Shown piece by piece: positions 24,978 to 32,824 of a stretch of 32,928 nucleotides of DNA (its first letter is position 1; the number at the start of each line of letters is the position of its first letter). The notes beneath the pieces are model-generated. The model did not search any database, was not told the DNA's origin, and saw only the letters and a program-made list of their open reading frames with translations. This DNA is from Calothrix sp. MO_167.B42. Its GTDB lineage: Bacteria; Cyanobacteriota; Cyanobacteriia; Cyanobacteriales; Nostocaceae. The stretch is taken from positions 1 to 32,928 of the forward strand of contig JASJCX010000036.1 in NCBI GenBank assembly GCA_030065255.1, read 5' to 3'. The translations under genes and the position numbers were made by a program.

Positions 24978-26177
24978 TTAATAAGTCTTAAGGGAAGACA
25001 GACGTTTCAAAGCTGCGATCGCATGGAGTTTGACACTCTTATTGGTATCTGTTTGCATATGCTCTAAAACTGGTAAGGCATCAGCTGAGGCTAATTGACC
25101 CCAAGTATGGGCTAGTGCTTGCTTAATGGCAGAATTTTTGGTTGTGGGATGTCCAGAATTGAAAAAATTCACAAGGATTTTTGCTGCTATAGGTTGCAAA
25201 TTTTCTGCTTTTATCCGTCCCAAAGTCCGAACAATTTCTAATGCGACTTCCAGGGAACATACCCAAAGGACTTGTTGTAAATATTGCAAGCTGGCAGCTG
25301 TTTCCATCCATCCTAAGGTTTGAATTATGGTAATTTTTAAAGGGGTGGGAGTTGTGGACAACTGAAGTACTGTAAATAAACCATCTGCGGCTGTATCGGT
25401 CTCAATTCTTCCCAAAGCGATGGCAGCTTGTTGACAAACTTGAAGATTTAAATCGTGTAACAGTGGGATTAAATGACTGCAAAAATCTGGTTTTGCTCGC
25501 AAACCCAAGGCAATTATTGCTTCTTTTCTGACTGGGGCGGCATAATCTTGTAAAGCAGCAATTAAAACAGGGATAATACGGTGATCGCGAAAATGACTCA
25601 AAGCCCCAATTGCTGCTGTTCTGACTTCCACATCCTCATCTTTAACCACTGTTAGTAATGGTGTAATTACTTTTGCATGGTGAATTTGACCTAAAGCTTT
25701 GGTTACCAAGCAACGCAACTCTGGCTGAACTAGCAAATTAGATAAAACGGGAATTGATGATTCTCCCCAACTTACCAAAGCATTAGTAGCGATCGCAGAT
25801 AAATTTTCATCTTGATGGGAATCTAGTAAACTTACGAAGGTAGTCACCACCTCTGGAGTCTGAAACTCTGCCAAAATTCTCAGAGCAAACCACCTTTGTT
25901 CTAAATCTGCTTGTTCATCCTCCACAATTGTCCTCAAGGGCAAAATGGCATTTTCTCCCAATCTGGGCAGCATTTTTGCCACATCCCACCTTGCTTGAAA
26001 ATCCCCTTGTTCTAAAACTTGTAAACCTAGTTTTAATAAGTTTTGTGTCTCTTGTTTTGCTTTAATGGAGACTTGTGTATACTTATCATTTTCAACCAAT
26101 TGTCGTAAATATTGGTTGACCAAAGACCAATTTTCTTGTTGCGTTGCTGCTGTGGCTTGTTCAAGAAGTTTCTGCAT
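24978..26177 (-). CDS. nirB: HEAT-repeat protein, NirB-like (cyanobacterial nitrite reductase partner)
   Basis: 399 residues made of about nine degenerate HEAT/PBS-lyase-type helical repeats from residue 60 on (for example DVEVRTAAIGALSHFRDHRI, APVRKEAIIALGLRA), preceded by a helical N-terminal stretch. Such repeats mediate protein contacts. In Anabaena and Synechococcus a gene called nirB, unrelated to enteric NirB, lies divergent from nirA and is needed for full nitrite reductase activity, with NirA-NirB contact reported. The divergent position here and the HEAT repeats fit that role. The name rests mostly on location; it could be another HEAT protein. Confidence 0.7.
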   Translation of the reverse strand: MQKLLEQATAATQQENWSLVNQYLRQLVENDKYTQVSIKAKQETQNLLKLGLQVLEQGDFQARWDVAKMLPRLGENAILPLRTIVEDEQADLEQRWFALRILAEFQTPEVVTTFVSLLDSHQDENLSAIATNALVSWGESSIPVLSNLLVQPELRCLVTKALGQIHHAKVITPLLTVVKDEDVEVRTAAIGALSHFRDHRIIPVLIAALQDYAAPVRKEAIIALGLRAKPDFCSHLIPLLHDLNLQVCQQAAIALGRIETDTAADGLFTVLQLSTTPTPLKITIIQTLGWMETAASLQYLQQVLWVCSLEVALEIVRTLGRIKAENLQPIAAKILVNFFNSGHPTTKNSAIKQALAHTWGQLASADALPVLEHMQTDTNKSVKLHAIAALKRLSSLKTY

Positions 26178-26661
26178 ATTTTGATTGTAGAGTGGGCAGT
26201 GCCTACCTTACCTTTTTATTTTTTTGGCTGATAATAATTATTGTTTTACATAACTGCTCTTATAGTTGAGAAGAATTAGTTGAGAATAATGCATTAAGCG
26301 CATTTAAAAAATGCAAATCATACAATAGCACCGAAAAAGTGTAATCAAATATACTATTTACCGTAATGTTAATCTCTAAATTCTTAAAGTGGGAGTGAAA
26401 TTGTCGAAAGAATTTTTGAGTATTAATATTTTTACAACAGATACTATATGGGAATCATATTGGATTCTTGAAAGAGATTTTTGCCTATTTAAGTAAGTGT
26501 GTCAAATTCAATATCAAATCTCACCTAGCTTGAGGTCGAACCAGGGAGAGAGTTTCAGTCTTACATTGAATTACACCTGCCTATTTAACCCATGTAAAAC
26601 AAACCTGTGAGTTTCAGTGTATTTGTAAAATTTAAATCTAGTTTCTAGCCACAAATTAAAG
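26178..26661. other. 484-bp divergent control region between nirB-like gene and nirA
   Basis: Holds the NtcA promoter at 26341-26382 and a leader of about 270 nt before nirA. No coding frame of note. An ATG-free, moderately AT-rich leader of this length recalls the long nirA leader of Anabaena. NtcB sites should also lie here but I cannot mark one reliably. Confidence 0.6.
26341..26382 (+). promoter_or_regulatory. NtcA-activated promoter of nirA
   Basis: GTA-ATCAAATA-TAC (26341-26354) is a perfect GTA-N8-TAC operator, and TAAATT (26377-26382, TA-N3-T) follows after exactly 22 bases. This is the canonical class II NtcA promoter. Transcription would start near 26389, about 270 nt before the ATG. 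Confidence 0.8.
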
Positions 26662-28233
26662 ATGAACACAAAAACTCAAATCCCGCAAAAACTCAACAAA
26701 ATTGAGAAAGCAAAAGCACAAAAAGATGGATTAGAAGTAAAAAATGAACTAGATTATTTTGCCCAAATTGGTTGGGAAAATTTGGACAAAGCTGATTTAG
26801 AAATACGGCTCAAATGGCTAGGAATATTTTTCCGTCCCGTCACTCCCGGCAAATTTATGTTGCGTTTGCGTATACCAAACGGCATTCTCAACAGCGAACA
26901 AATGCATGTGCTCGCAGGAATTGTCCAGCGTTATGGAGAGGATGGTAGTGCTGATATTACCACTAGACAGAATATTCAACTGCGAGGAATTCGTCTAGAA
27001 GATATACCAAATATTTTCCAGAGTTTGCACAATGTTGGCATGACTTCCGTTCAGTCTGGCATGGATAATGTCCGCAATATTACTGGCTCCCCGGTAGCTG
27101 GCATTGATGCTGATGAATTGATTGATACTCGTCCCCTGGTACAAAAATTACAGGATGCAATTACCAATCATGGTCAAGGTAATTATGACTTTAGCAATCT
27201 GCCTCGTAAATTTAATATTGCCGTAGAAGGGGGAAGGGATAATTCTATTCACGGTGAAATTAATGACATTGCCTTTATCCCTGCTTATCGAGAAGCAAAA
27301 TTAGGATTCAATGTCCTTGTCGGTGGTTATTTATCAGCCCAACGGTGTGCAGAAGCTGTACCCATTAATGTGTGGGTTCCTGCTGATAATGATGACGTGG
27401 TTGAATTAAGTTTGGCAATTTTGCGGGTTTATACCCAGAATGGATTGTCCGCAGGATTACGAGAGAAACGCCAAACCGCACGGATAATGTGGTTAATTGA
27501 TAAATGGGGAATAGAGCAGTTCCGAGCAAAGGTAGAAGCAGAGTTTGGTAAGGAGTTGTTATCTGCTGCACCAAAAGATGAAATCACCCAGGAAAAAAAG
27601 GACCATATTGGTATTTATCCCCAGAAACAATCGGGATACAGTTATTTCGGTTTGCACGTTCCTGTAGGGCGTTTGTCCGCCGAAACTATGTTCGAGTTAG
27701 CAAGGCTGGCTGAGGTTTATGGTAATGGGGAAATTCGTTTGACTGTAGAGCAAAATGTTATCTTACCTGACATTGCCAATGAAAATTTGGATGCATTGTT
27801 AACAGAACCCCTGCTGGAGCAGTTTAGCATTAATCCTTCCCCATTAAAGCGATCGCTAATTTCCTGTACAGGCAAACAGTATTGTAACTTTGCTCTGGTG
27901 GAAACCAAGCAACAGGGTTTAAAAATTGCCCAAAATTTGGATCGAGAGTTGGAAATTCCCCAGCCAGTCCGCATCCACTGGACGGGATGTCCTAACTCCT
28001 GTGGACAACCACAGGTAGCAGATATTGGTTTACTCGGTACTAAAGTCCGTAAGGATGGAAAAATGGTAGAAGGAGTTGACCTATATATGGATGGAAAAGT
28101 TGGTAAGGGTGCTCACTTAGGAAAATTAGTGCAAAAAGGAATTGCTTGCGAAGATTTACCAGAAGTATTGCGGGATCTGTTAATTACTAAATTTGCTGCA
28201 AAACCCAAAGTGCCTGAATCATCCGGAATTTAA
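26662..28233 (+). CDS. nirA: Ferredoxin-nitrite reductase NirA
   Basis: Reduces nitrite to ammonium with six electrons from ferredoxin, using siroheme and a 4Fe-4S cluster. 523 residues. Two nitrite/sulfite reductase ferredoxin-like half domains, the substrate motif TTRQNIQLRG (100-109), and four cluster/siroheme cysteines: C402 and C408 in SCTGKQYC, C443 and C447 in TGCPNSCG. Length matches cyanobacterial NirA (about 510-540). The TTRQNIQLRG motif and the gene neighbours favour nitrite over sulfite reductase. Next on the strand is ntcB, not the transporter genes nrtABCD. Confidence 0.95.
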   Translation: MNTKTQIPQKLNKIEKAKAQKDGLEVKNELDYFAQIGWENLDKADLEIRLKWLGIFFRPVTPGKFMLRLRIPNGILNSEQMHVLAGIVQRYGEDGSADITTRQNIQLRGIRLEDIPNIFQSLHNVGMTSVQSGMDNVRNITGSPVAGIDADELIDTRPLVQKLQDAITNHGQGNYDFSNLPRKFNIAVEGGRDNSIHGEINDIAFIPAYREAKLGFNVLVGGYLSAQRCAEAVPINVWVPADNDDVVELSLAILRVYTQNGLSAGLREKRQTARIMWLIDKWGIEQFRAKVEAEFGKELLSAAPKDEITQEKKDHIGIYPQKQSGYSYFGLHVPVGRLSAETMFELARLAEVYGNGEIRLTVEQNVILPDIANENLDALLTEPLLEQFSINPSPLKRSLISCTGKQYCNFALVETKQQGLKIAQNLDRELEIPQPVRIHWTGCPNSCGQPQVADIGLLGTKVRKDGKMVEGVDLYMDGKVGKGAHLGKLVQKGIACEDLPEVLRDLLITKFAAKPKVPESSGI

Positions 28234-28348
28234 CTGTTTTGTTGTAAGTCTACCACTGAACCTGGTGGGATAATTTAGATATGGCTGGTGGATATTGTCA
28301 TATTCATCAGCTTATATTTTTGGTACTTTAGCCAAAAATCAGGAAGAT

Positions 28349-28390
28349 GTAACCCATTCTACTAAATAATGTAGATAAATAAGTTAAATT
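28349..28390 (+). promoter_or_regulatory. NtcA-activated promoter of ntcB
   Basis: GTA-ACCCATTC-TAC (28349-28362), then 22 bases, then TAAATT (28385-28390). Same operator form, same spacing and same -10 hexamer as the nirA promoter. Predicted start about 30 nt before the ntcB ATG. Confidence 0.8.
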
Positions 28391-28428
28391 AATTACGGTC
28401 ATTTAATGTACTTCAGGCTACATAGATA

Positions 28429-29376
28429 ATGCGACTAGAGCAGTTGCAAGCTTTTTTAGCGATCGCACAAACAGGCAGTTTTCAAGGTGCAGCACGTACA
28501 TGCGGTGTCACTCAATCCACTGTCAGCCGCCAAATTCAATCCCTGGAGGCTGATTTGGGTCTAGAGCTTTTTCACCGAACAGGACAAGCAAAGCTAACTG
28601 TTGCAGGTGAGCTTTTACTACCCCGGGCTCGTAAAATTTGTCAAGAATGGCAAATAGCTACCCAGGAAATTAGCGATCTCTTAGCCGGGAAACAGCCTGA
28701 GTTGTGTATTGCAGTCATTCACTCCCTATGTGCATACTACCTACCACCAGTATTACAAAAATTTTGTCACGATTATCCAGATGTACAGTTGCGAGTCACA
28801 TCCTTAGGTAGTGATCGAGCATTAAAAGTCCTTAAAGATGGACTAGTGGATTTGGCAATTGTCATGAATAATCGCTTTTTAAGTACCGCTAAAGAAATGG
28901 TGGTAGAAGTCCTATATGATGAACCAATAGAAGTGATGATTGCCGCTAATCACCCCTTAGCCCAATATGAGTATATTCCCTGGTCAGAATTAGTTCGTTA
29001 TCCCCAAGTAGTATTCAAAGATGGCTATGGGATGCAACGCCTAGTACAAGACAAGTTTGAACAATTAGAAGTTTCACTGCAAGCAGCTTTAGAAGTAAAC
29101 ACCCTAGATGCATTTCGGGGAATTGTACGTCAGGGAGAATTAATTGCTTTACTACCACAATCCGCATTGGTCGAGGCGCGACAAGATTCTACCTTGGCTG
29201 TGAGGTCTGTATCTAATAATGGTCATCTTTCTTTGCCTAATAATGCTAATTTGACCCGTACAGTGGTAATGGTGACCACGAAAGATAGGTTACAAATTCC
29301 TCCTATTAGTTATTTCTGGGAGCTAGTCAAAGCTAATATTCCATCACAAGTGGATTTACTTAATAAATCTGCCTGA
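28429..29376 (+). CDS. ntcB: LysR-type regulator NtcB
   Basis: Activates nitrate-assimilation genes in response to nitrite. 315 residues. N-terminal winged HTH: MRLEQLQAFLAIAQTGSFQG and AARTCGVTQSTVSRQIQSLE (1-42). LysR substrate-binding domain from about 90 to 300 with ELCIAVIHSLCAYYLPPVLQ and DGLVDLAIVMNNRF. It lies 195 bp downstream of nirA with its own NtcA promoter. The company of nirA and cnaT makes NtcB far more likely than another LysR protein such as RbcR or CmpR. Confidence 0.88.
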   Translation: MRLEQLQAFLAIAQTGSFQGAARTCGVTQSTVSRQIQSLEADLGLELFHRTGQAKLTVAGELLLPRARKICQEWQIATQEISDLLAGKQPELCIAVIHSLCAYYLPPVLQKFCHDYPDVQLRVTSLGSDRALKVLKDGLVDLAIVMNNRFLSTAKEMVVEVLYDEPIEVMIAANHPLAQYEYIPWSELVRYPQVVFKDGYGMQRLVQDKFEQLEVSLQAALEVNTLDAFRGIVRQGELIALLPQSALVEARQDSTLAVRSVSNNGHLSLPNNANLTRTVVMVTTKDRLQIPPISYFWELVKANIPSQVDLLNKSA

Positions 29377-29388
29377 TGGAAGAAGTCA

Positions 29389-29455
29389 GGAGTTAGGAGT
29401 TAAGAGTTAGGAGTAAAGAGTTAAGAGTTAACAGTTAAGAGTTGACAGTTAATTG
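29389..29455. repeat. Degenerate 7-nt tandem repeats (GAGTTAA type, STRR)
   Basis: About nine units of GAGTTAG / GAGTTAA / CAGTTAA in a row between ntcB and cnaT, with stray units near 29510-29525. Heptamer arrays of this type are characteristic of heterocystous cyanobacteria. Confidence 0.85.
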
Positions 29456-29575
29456 TTGAGCTATCAACTATCCGTGTCATTCAGTGTCATCCATTTAATC
29501 AGTGTTCAGTGTTAAGAGTTAAAGTATAAAATATTTCTTGCTTTGTATTCCTTAATAACAAATAAACAATAAAAA

Positions 29576-30670
29576 ATGAGCAAAATATTTAGAGAACTAC
29601 TAAAAAAAGTAGGTAGTGGTCAACATACAAAAGAAAATTTAACCCGTACAGAAGCAGCTTTAGCAACCCAAATGATGCTGTTAGGGGAAGCTACACCCGC
29701 CCAAATTGGAGCGTTTTTGATTGCTCATCGCATCAAACGTCCCACAGGGGAAGAACTAGCAGGTATGCTGGATGCCTATGAACAACTAGCTCCCAAACTA
29801 CAACCAATCCCTGACTCAGCACCAGTCATGGTTTTAGGTATACCCTATGATGGTAGAACCCGCACTGCACCTATTACACCCATTACCGCTTTATTACTAG
29901 CCGCAGCAGGACAACCAGTCATCATGCATGGTGGCGATCGCTTACCTACTAAGTATGGATTACCCTTAATTGAAATTTGGCAAGGATTGGGAATCCATTG
30001 GAATGCTCTTTCCCTAGAAAAAGTTCAACAAGTCCTGGCAAAAACAGGAATTGGCTTTGTTTATACTTCTAAGCATTTCCCCTTAATTAATAGTATGTGG
30101 GAATACCGCGAACAATTAGGTAAACGCCCACCATTTGCCACCATGGAGTTAATTTGGTGTCCCTATGCAGGGGAATCTCACGTTGTGGCTGGATTTGTTC
30201 ACCCACCTACGGAAGCCATGTTCCAAAAGGCTTTAGAAATAAAGGGAGTAACAAAATTTACTACCGTTAAAGGCCTAGAAGGTAGTTGTGATTTACCACG
30301 CGATCGCACTGCGATAATTGGTTTAGGAACCCCTGGTGCTCCTCTGGAAAGATTACATTTAGTTCCCCGGGAATATGGCTTTACAAGCAAAAATGTACCC
30401 TTGACAACACCAGCACAATTGATTGCTGATATGCAAAATATTCTCGCAGGCAAGTCTGGGGAATTCATGCAAACAGCACTGTGGAATGGTGGATTTTATC
30501 TATGGCGTTGCGGAATTTGCTCTGATATGCAAGAGGCTATTGGTAAGGCTGAAACATTATTCACAAGTGGTGCAGTTGCAGCAAAATTAGAACAATTGAT
30601 CGGAGTAACAACCTCTATTTCTGAAACACAACTGTCACCAACATCCTCCTCTGTTGCGGCCCATTGCTAA
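29576..30670 (+). CDS. cnaT: CnaT, anthranilate phosphoribosyltransferase-family protein of nitrate control
   Basis: In Anabaena, CnaT is needed for expression of the nirA operon although it looks like TrpD. 364 residues. N-terminal helical domain (LLKKVGSGQHTKENLTRTEA and MMLLGEATPAQIGAFLIAHR), then the nucleoside-phosphorylase-like alpha/beta domain. Where TrpD has its PRPP-binding GTGGD, this protein reads GIPYDGRTRTAP (88-99); HGGDRLPTKYG follows at 118-128. So tryptophan synthesis is unlikely, in line with a regulatory role. It follows ntcB by 199 bp including the tandem repeats. Its TAA stop is the first half of a TAATTA at the edge of a MITE. Confidence 0.88.
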   Translation: MSKIFRELLKKVGSGQHTKENLTRTEAALATQMMLLGEATPAQIGAFLIAHRIKRPTGEELAGMLDAYEQLAPKLQPIPDSAPVMVLGIPYDGRTRTAPITPITALLLAAAGQPVIMHGGDRLPTKYGLPLIEIWQGLGIHWNALSLEKVQQVLAKTGIGFVYTSKHFPLINSMWEYREQLGKRPPFATMELIWCPYAGESHVVAGFVHPPTEAMFQKALEIKGVTKFTTVKGLEGSCDLPRDRTAIIGLGTPGAPLERLHLVPREYGFTSKNVPLTTPAQLIADMQNILAGKSGEFMQTALWNGGFYLWRCGICSDMQEAIGKAETLFTSGAVAAKLEQLIGVTTSISETQLSPTSSSVAAHC

Positions 30671-30673
30671 TTA

Positions 30674-30938
30674 GGGCTTGCTGAAAAAGTTTTTTGGTGG
30701 GGTTAGGCTTCGGCCGTGAGCTCAGCGTTCGACTGAGCTCACGCCGAAGTCCGAACGGGAACAGGCAACAGGCAACAGGCAACAGTTCTGGCCCTATTGT
30801 TTTCATTTTTCCAGACTTCAAAAAATTGGAGATGCAAGGTTTTTAAGCCTTATATCCCTATTAATATTGCACTTTTTCCTTCAAAAATAACCAGCAAAAG
30901 CTTACAACATAAGAATTTTAAAGTTATTCAGCAAGCCC
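30674..30938. mobile_element. 265-bp MITE with GGGCTTGCTGAA ends, flanked by TAATTA
   Basis: The ends GGGCTTGCTGAA (30674-30685) and TTCAGCAAGCCC (30927-30938) are perfect inverted repeats. TAATTA flanks both sides (30668-30673, 30939-30944) and reads as a 6-bp target duplication. Inside are a stem GTGAGCTCAG/CTGAGCTCAC (30716-30742) and four AACAGGC-type heptamers (30760-30785). There is no coding frame, so it needs a transposase from elsewhere. The similar ends of certain cyanobacterial IS families suggest a deletion derivative. Confidence 0.8.
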
Positions 30939-30941
30939 TAA

Positions 30942-31820
30942 TTATCCGACAGCTAAAACCAAGTCTTCAGAGGCTAATAGGACTTGAGGAAAATTCGATT
31001 TAAGTTCCTTTTGGACTTGATCTAGAAAATCATCGCGATCATCAGGATGGTGGTGGGAAATCACCAGTTGTTTAGCTCCGGCTTGTTGAGCTAGCTTCAC
31101 AGCAGTTTGATAATTAAAATCCCCAGAATCAGACTTGTAAAATTTTGGTGGGGGATAAGAAGGATTAGTAATTAATAAATTAACACCTTGGATCAACTGC
31201 TTAATCCTTTCTTCCTCACTGTCATCTGCAAACTGGTGTATATCCGTCACATAAGCAATACTATATTCTTGCCAATCAACTCGGTAGCCAATAGATTTTT
31301 GATTTCGATTAATTAATGCAGTGGCAATTACTACATCATCTAAATCAACAGTATCACCGGCCATCAAATTATGGAAATGTAATTCCGATTCCATCGCCTG
31401 TAAAGGATAAGGGAAGTGTGGCTGCAACATCTGATCGCCTAGGCATTGTTTAATGGAAGCACTATTGGAAGCAGCCGTGCCATGTACATGAAAAATGTTC
31501 CCACAGACAAATGCAGGAGCAAAAAAAGGAAACCCTTGGATGCGATTTGATTGCACGTTGGTAAAAAACAGATGTGCCTCAATTGGCTGTGGCAATTCTA
31601 GCCAGTTTTTACCCAACATCCGCAAACCAGTACCACCATCGAAAATCAAATGTTTCCCACCGACTTGCACCTCTACACAGGCAGTATTTCCTCCGTAACG
31701 TGTAGTGTAATTACATGGACTAGGGATTAAACCACGCACTCCCCAGAATCGCACCAAAAAACTTGTCTTTGGAGCTTCATTTGCATGACTTGGAGATTGT
31801 GAGAACTCAAGATTTGACAT
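30942..31820 (-). CDS. Metallo-beta-lactamase-fold protein lacking the metal-binding HxHxDH motif
   Basis: 292 residues with the overall sequence plan of a known MBL subgroup: VRFWGVRGLIPSP (23-35), RYGGNTACVEVQ (41-52), LIFDGGTGLRMLG (58-70), then IQGFPFF. Active relatives have THTHWDHIQG there; this one has TNVQSNRIQG (87-96), so all four ligands H, H, D, H are replaced. The later Asp (YVTDIHQ) and His cluster (SHHHPDD) remain. It should fold like an MBL hydrolase but probably cannot hold two metals; a binding or regulatory role is inference. It starts 11 bp after panD on the same strand, so the two are likely co-transcribed. Its stop is the second half of TAATTA at the MITE edge. Confidence 0.85.
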   Translation of the reverse strand: MSNLEFSQSPSHANEAPKTSFLVRFWGVRGLIPSPCNYTTRYGGNTACVEVQVGGKHLIFDGGTGLRMLGKNWLELPQPIEAHLFFTNVQSNRIQGFPFFAPAFVCGNIFHVHGTAASNSASIKQCLGDQMLQPHFPYPLQAMESELHFHNLMAGDTVDLDDVVIATALINRNQKSIGYRVDWQEYSIAYVTDIHQFADDSEEERIKQLIQGVNLLITNPSYPPPKFYKSDSGDFNYQTAVKLAQQAGAKQLVISHHHPDDRDDFLDQVQKELKSNFPQVLLASEDLVLAVG

Positions 31821-31831
31821 TTTTATTGATA

Positions 31832-32215
31832 CTAAACATTACCGAGCAGATCATCGTAATGGCGCAATTCTAACAATCGATTTTGTGCATCTACAATCAC
31901 AACCTGGGGAGAGTAATCTTTTAACTCTTCCGGAGTGAACTGCCCGTAAGCCATTATAATCAAGCGATCCCCTGTAACGCCTAGACGTGCTGCTGCCCCA
32001 TTTAATTCAATTGCTCCCGAATTAGCTGGAGCCGGGATCGCATAGGTCATCAGGCGCTCACCATTAGTAATATTAACTACTTGTACTTGCTCGTAAGGTA
32101 AAATATTTGCCTTTGACAATAAAGCTCGATCTATGCTAATGCTGCCAACATAGTTGATATTTGCCGCTGTGAGGGTACAGTTATGAATTTTTGCCAAAAG
32201 TAGCGTGCGCTGCAT
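31832..32215 (-). CDS. panD: Aspartate 1-decarboxylase PanD
   Basis: Makes beta-alanine from aspartate for pantothenate and coenzyme A. 127 residues from ATG 32213-32215 ([15 protein letters not shown]); 26 extra upstream codons are open but not family-like. The self-cleavage site G24-S25 in YVGSISID gives the pyruvoyl cofactor. N-terminal LLAKIH and the block [21 protein letters not shown] are diagnostic. Length normal. It is upstream of the MBL-fold gene by 11 bp. A palindromic repeat (32287-32368) lies about 70 bp upstream in its promoter region. Confidence 0.95.
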   Translation of the reverse strand: MQRTLLLAKIHNCTLTAANINYVGSISIDRALLSKANILPYEQVQVVNITNGERLMTYAIPAPANSGAIELNGAAARLGVTGDRLIIMAYGQFTPEELKDYSPQVVIVDAQNRLLELRHYDDLLGNV

Positions 32216-32286
32216 TGAGTTTAGAGGTTGTGAGGCAACTGAAACAATTATAATAGTTAGGATTGAAGATGAAATAAAATACACGC

Positions 32287-32368
32287 ACCTCACCCTGTCC
32301 TGTCGGACATCCCTCTGCTTAATAAGGAGACCGAAAGATTTTTGCCTAGTAAAAAGCGAGGGTGAGGT
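32287..32368. repeat. ACCTCACCCT...AGGGTGAGGT palindromic repeat, copy 2
   Basis: Same ends and same inner segments (CGGACATCCCTCT, AAAGATTTTTGC, AAAAAGCGAGGGTGAGGT) as 17826-17912, but shorter inside. Two copies 14 kb apart show a dispersed family. Confidence 0.8.
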
Positions 32369-32679
32369 TCAATTGTAGAGAGAGCATATTATTTAATCTG
32401 CCTCCCTTAGTTAGCTAGACAGCAAGAAGCCTCTCGTCTACCCGGAGGGAGGCGAAGAGATGAATTGCGAGTGAGTTGAAGACAGTCTTCCGACGGCAGT
32501 TGCTCTACTTGGGGAGACCCCAAGACCGCACTGCCTCACCAATGCCGTAGGCGAGGAAGGAAGACATGGAGGAAACGAACAAGGTATTGCATGAGGCAAG
32601 ATACAATAGGTTTGGTTAACTTCACCCGTATCGGTGTCTGATTCAAGTCGGGAAGGGCACGCGCCTGACTTAAAACTGC
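32369..32679. other. Transposon-derived non-coding region upstream of panD
   Basis: No intact gene. A nested stem, GGCAGT (32495-32500) / ACTGCC (32530-32535) around CTTGGGG-AGA-CCCCAAG (32508-32524), resembles dispersed cyanobacterial repeats. A minus-strand frame of 117 codons spans it but has no family resemblance. The segment 32545-32680 may be the decayed 3' end of a tnpB gene; I cannot confirm this. Confidence 0.45.
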
Positions 32680-32776
32680 GGTAGTGGGAAACAATTGGAG
32701 TACCACGAACGAATTTCTGGAAGGAGTAATCCGCCAGAAGCCTACACTTACTCGAAGAGAAGTGTAGGAGTGTCAC
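32680..32776 (+). ncRNA. Orphan TnpB-type right end / guide-RNA scaffold remnant
   Basis: The plus strand ends in CCAGAAGCCTACACTTACTC, a perfect 9-bp stem CCTACACTT / AAGTGTAGG (32741-32749 with 32760-32768), then AGTGTCAC. This matches the relic at about 10897-10937 (AGAAGCCCACACTTACCCG ... GTGTGTCAC). In TnpB transposons the omega-RNA scaffold ends at this right end and the guide is the flanking sequence beyond (from about 32777). No tnpB is present. Function, if any, is inference. Confidence 0.5.
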
Positions 32777-32824
32777 AACTATCTGCTCCAAATTTGATAA
32801 TTTTTGGCTTTAGCCCAGAGAATA

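Noticed and set aside
28245-28256. GTAAGTCTAC as an NtcA site
   Set aside because: The half-sites are separated by 4 bases, not 8; the proper site is at 28349-28362.
29389-29455. Heptamer array as a CRISPR-like or regulatory repeat
   Set aside because: The units are contiguous 7-mers with drift, typical of STRR sequences, without spacers.
32438-32791. Minus-strand frame of 117 codons
   Set aside because: It lies over repeat and right-end hairpins, has no recognisable domain, and is antisense to a structured transposon end.
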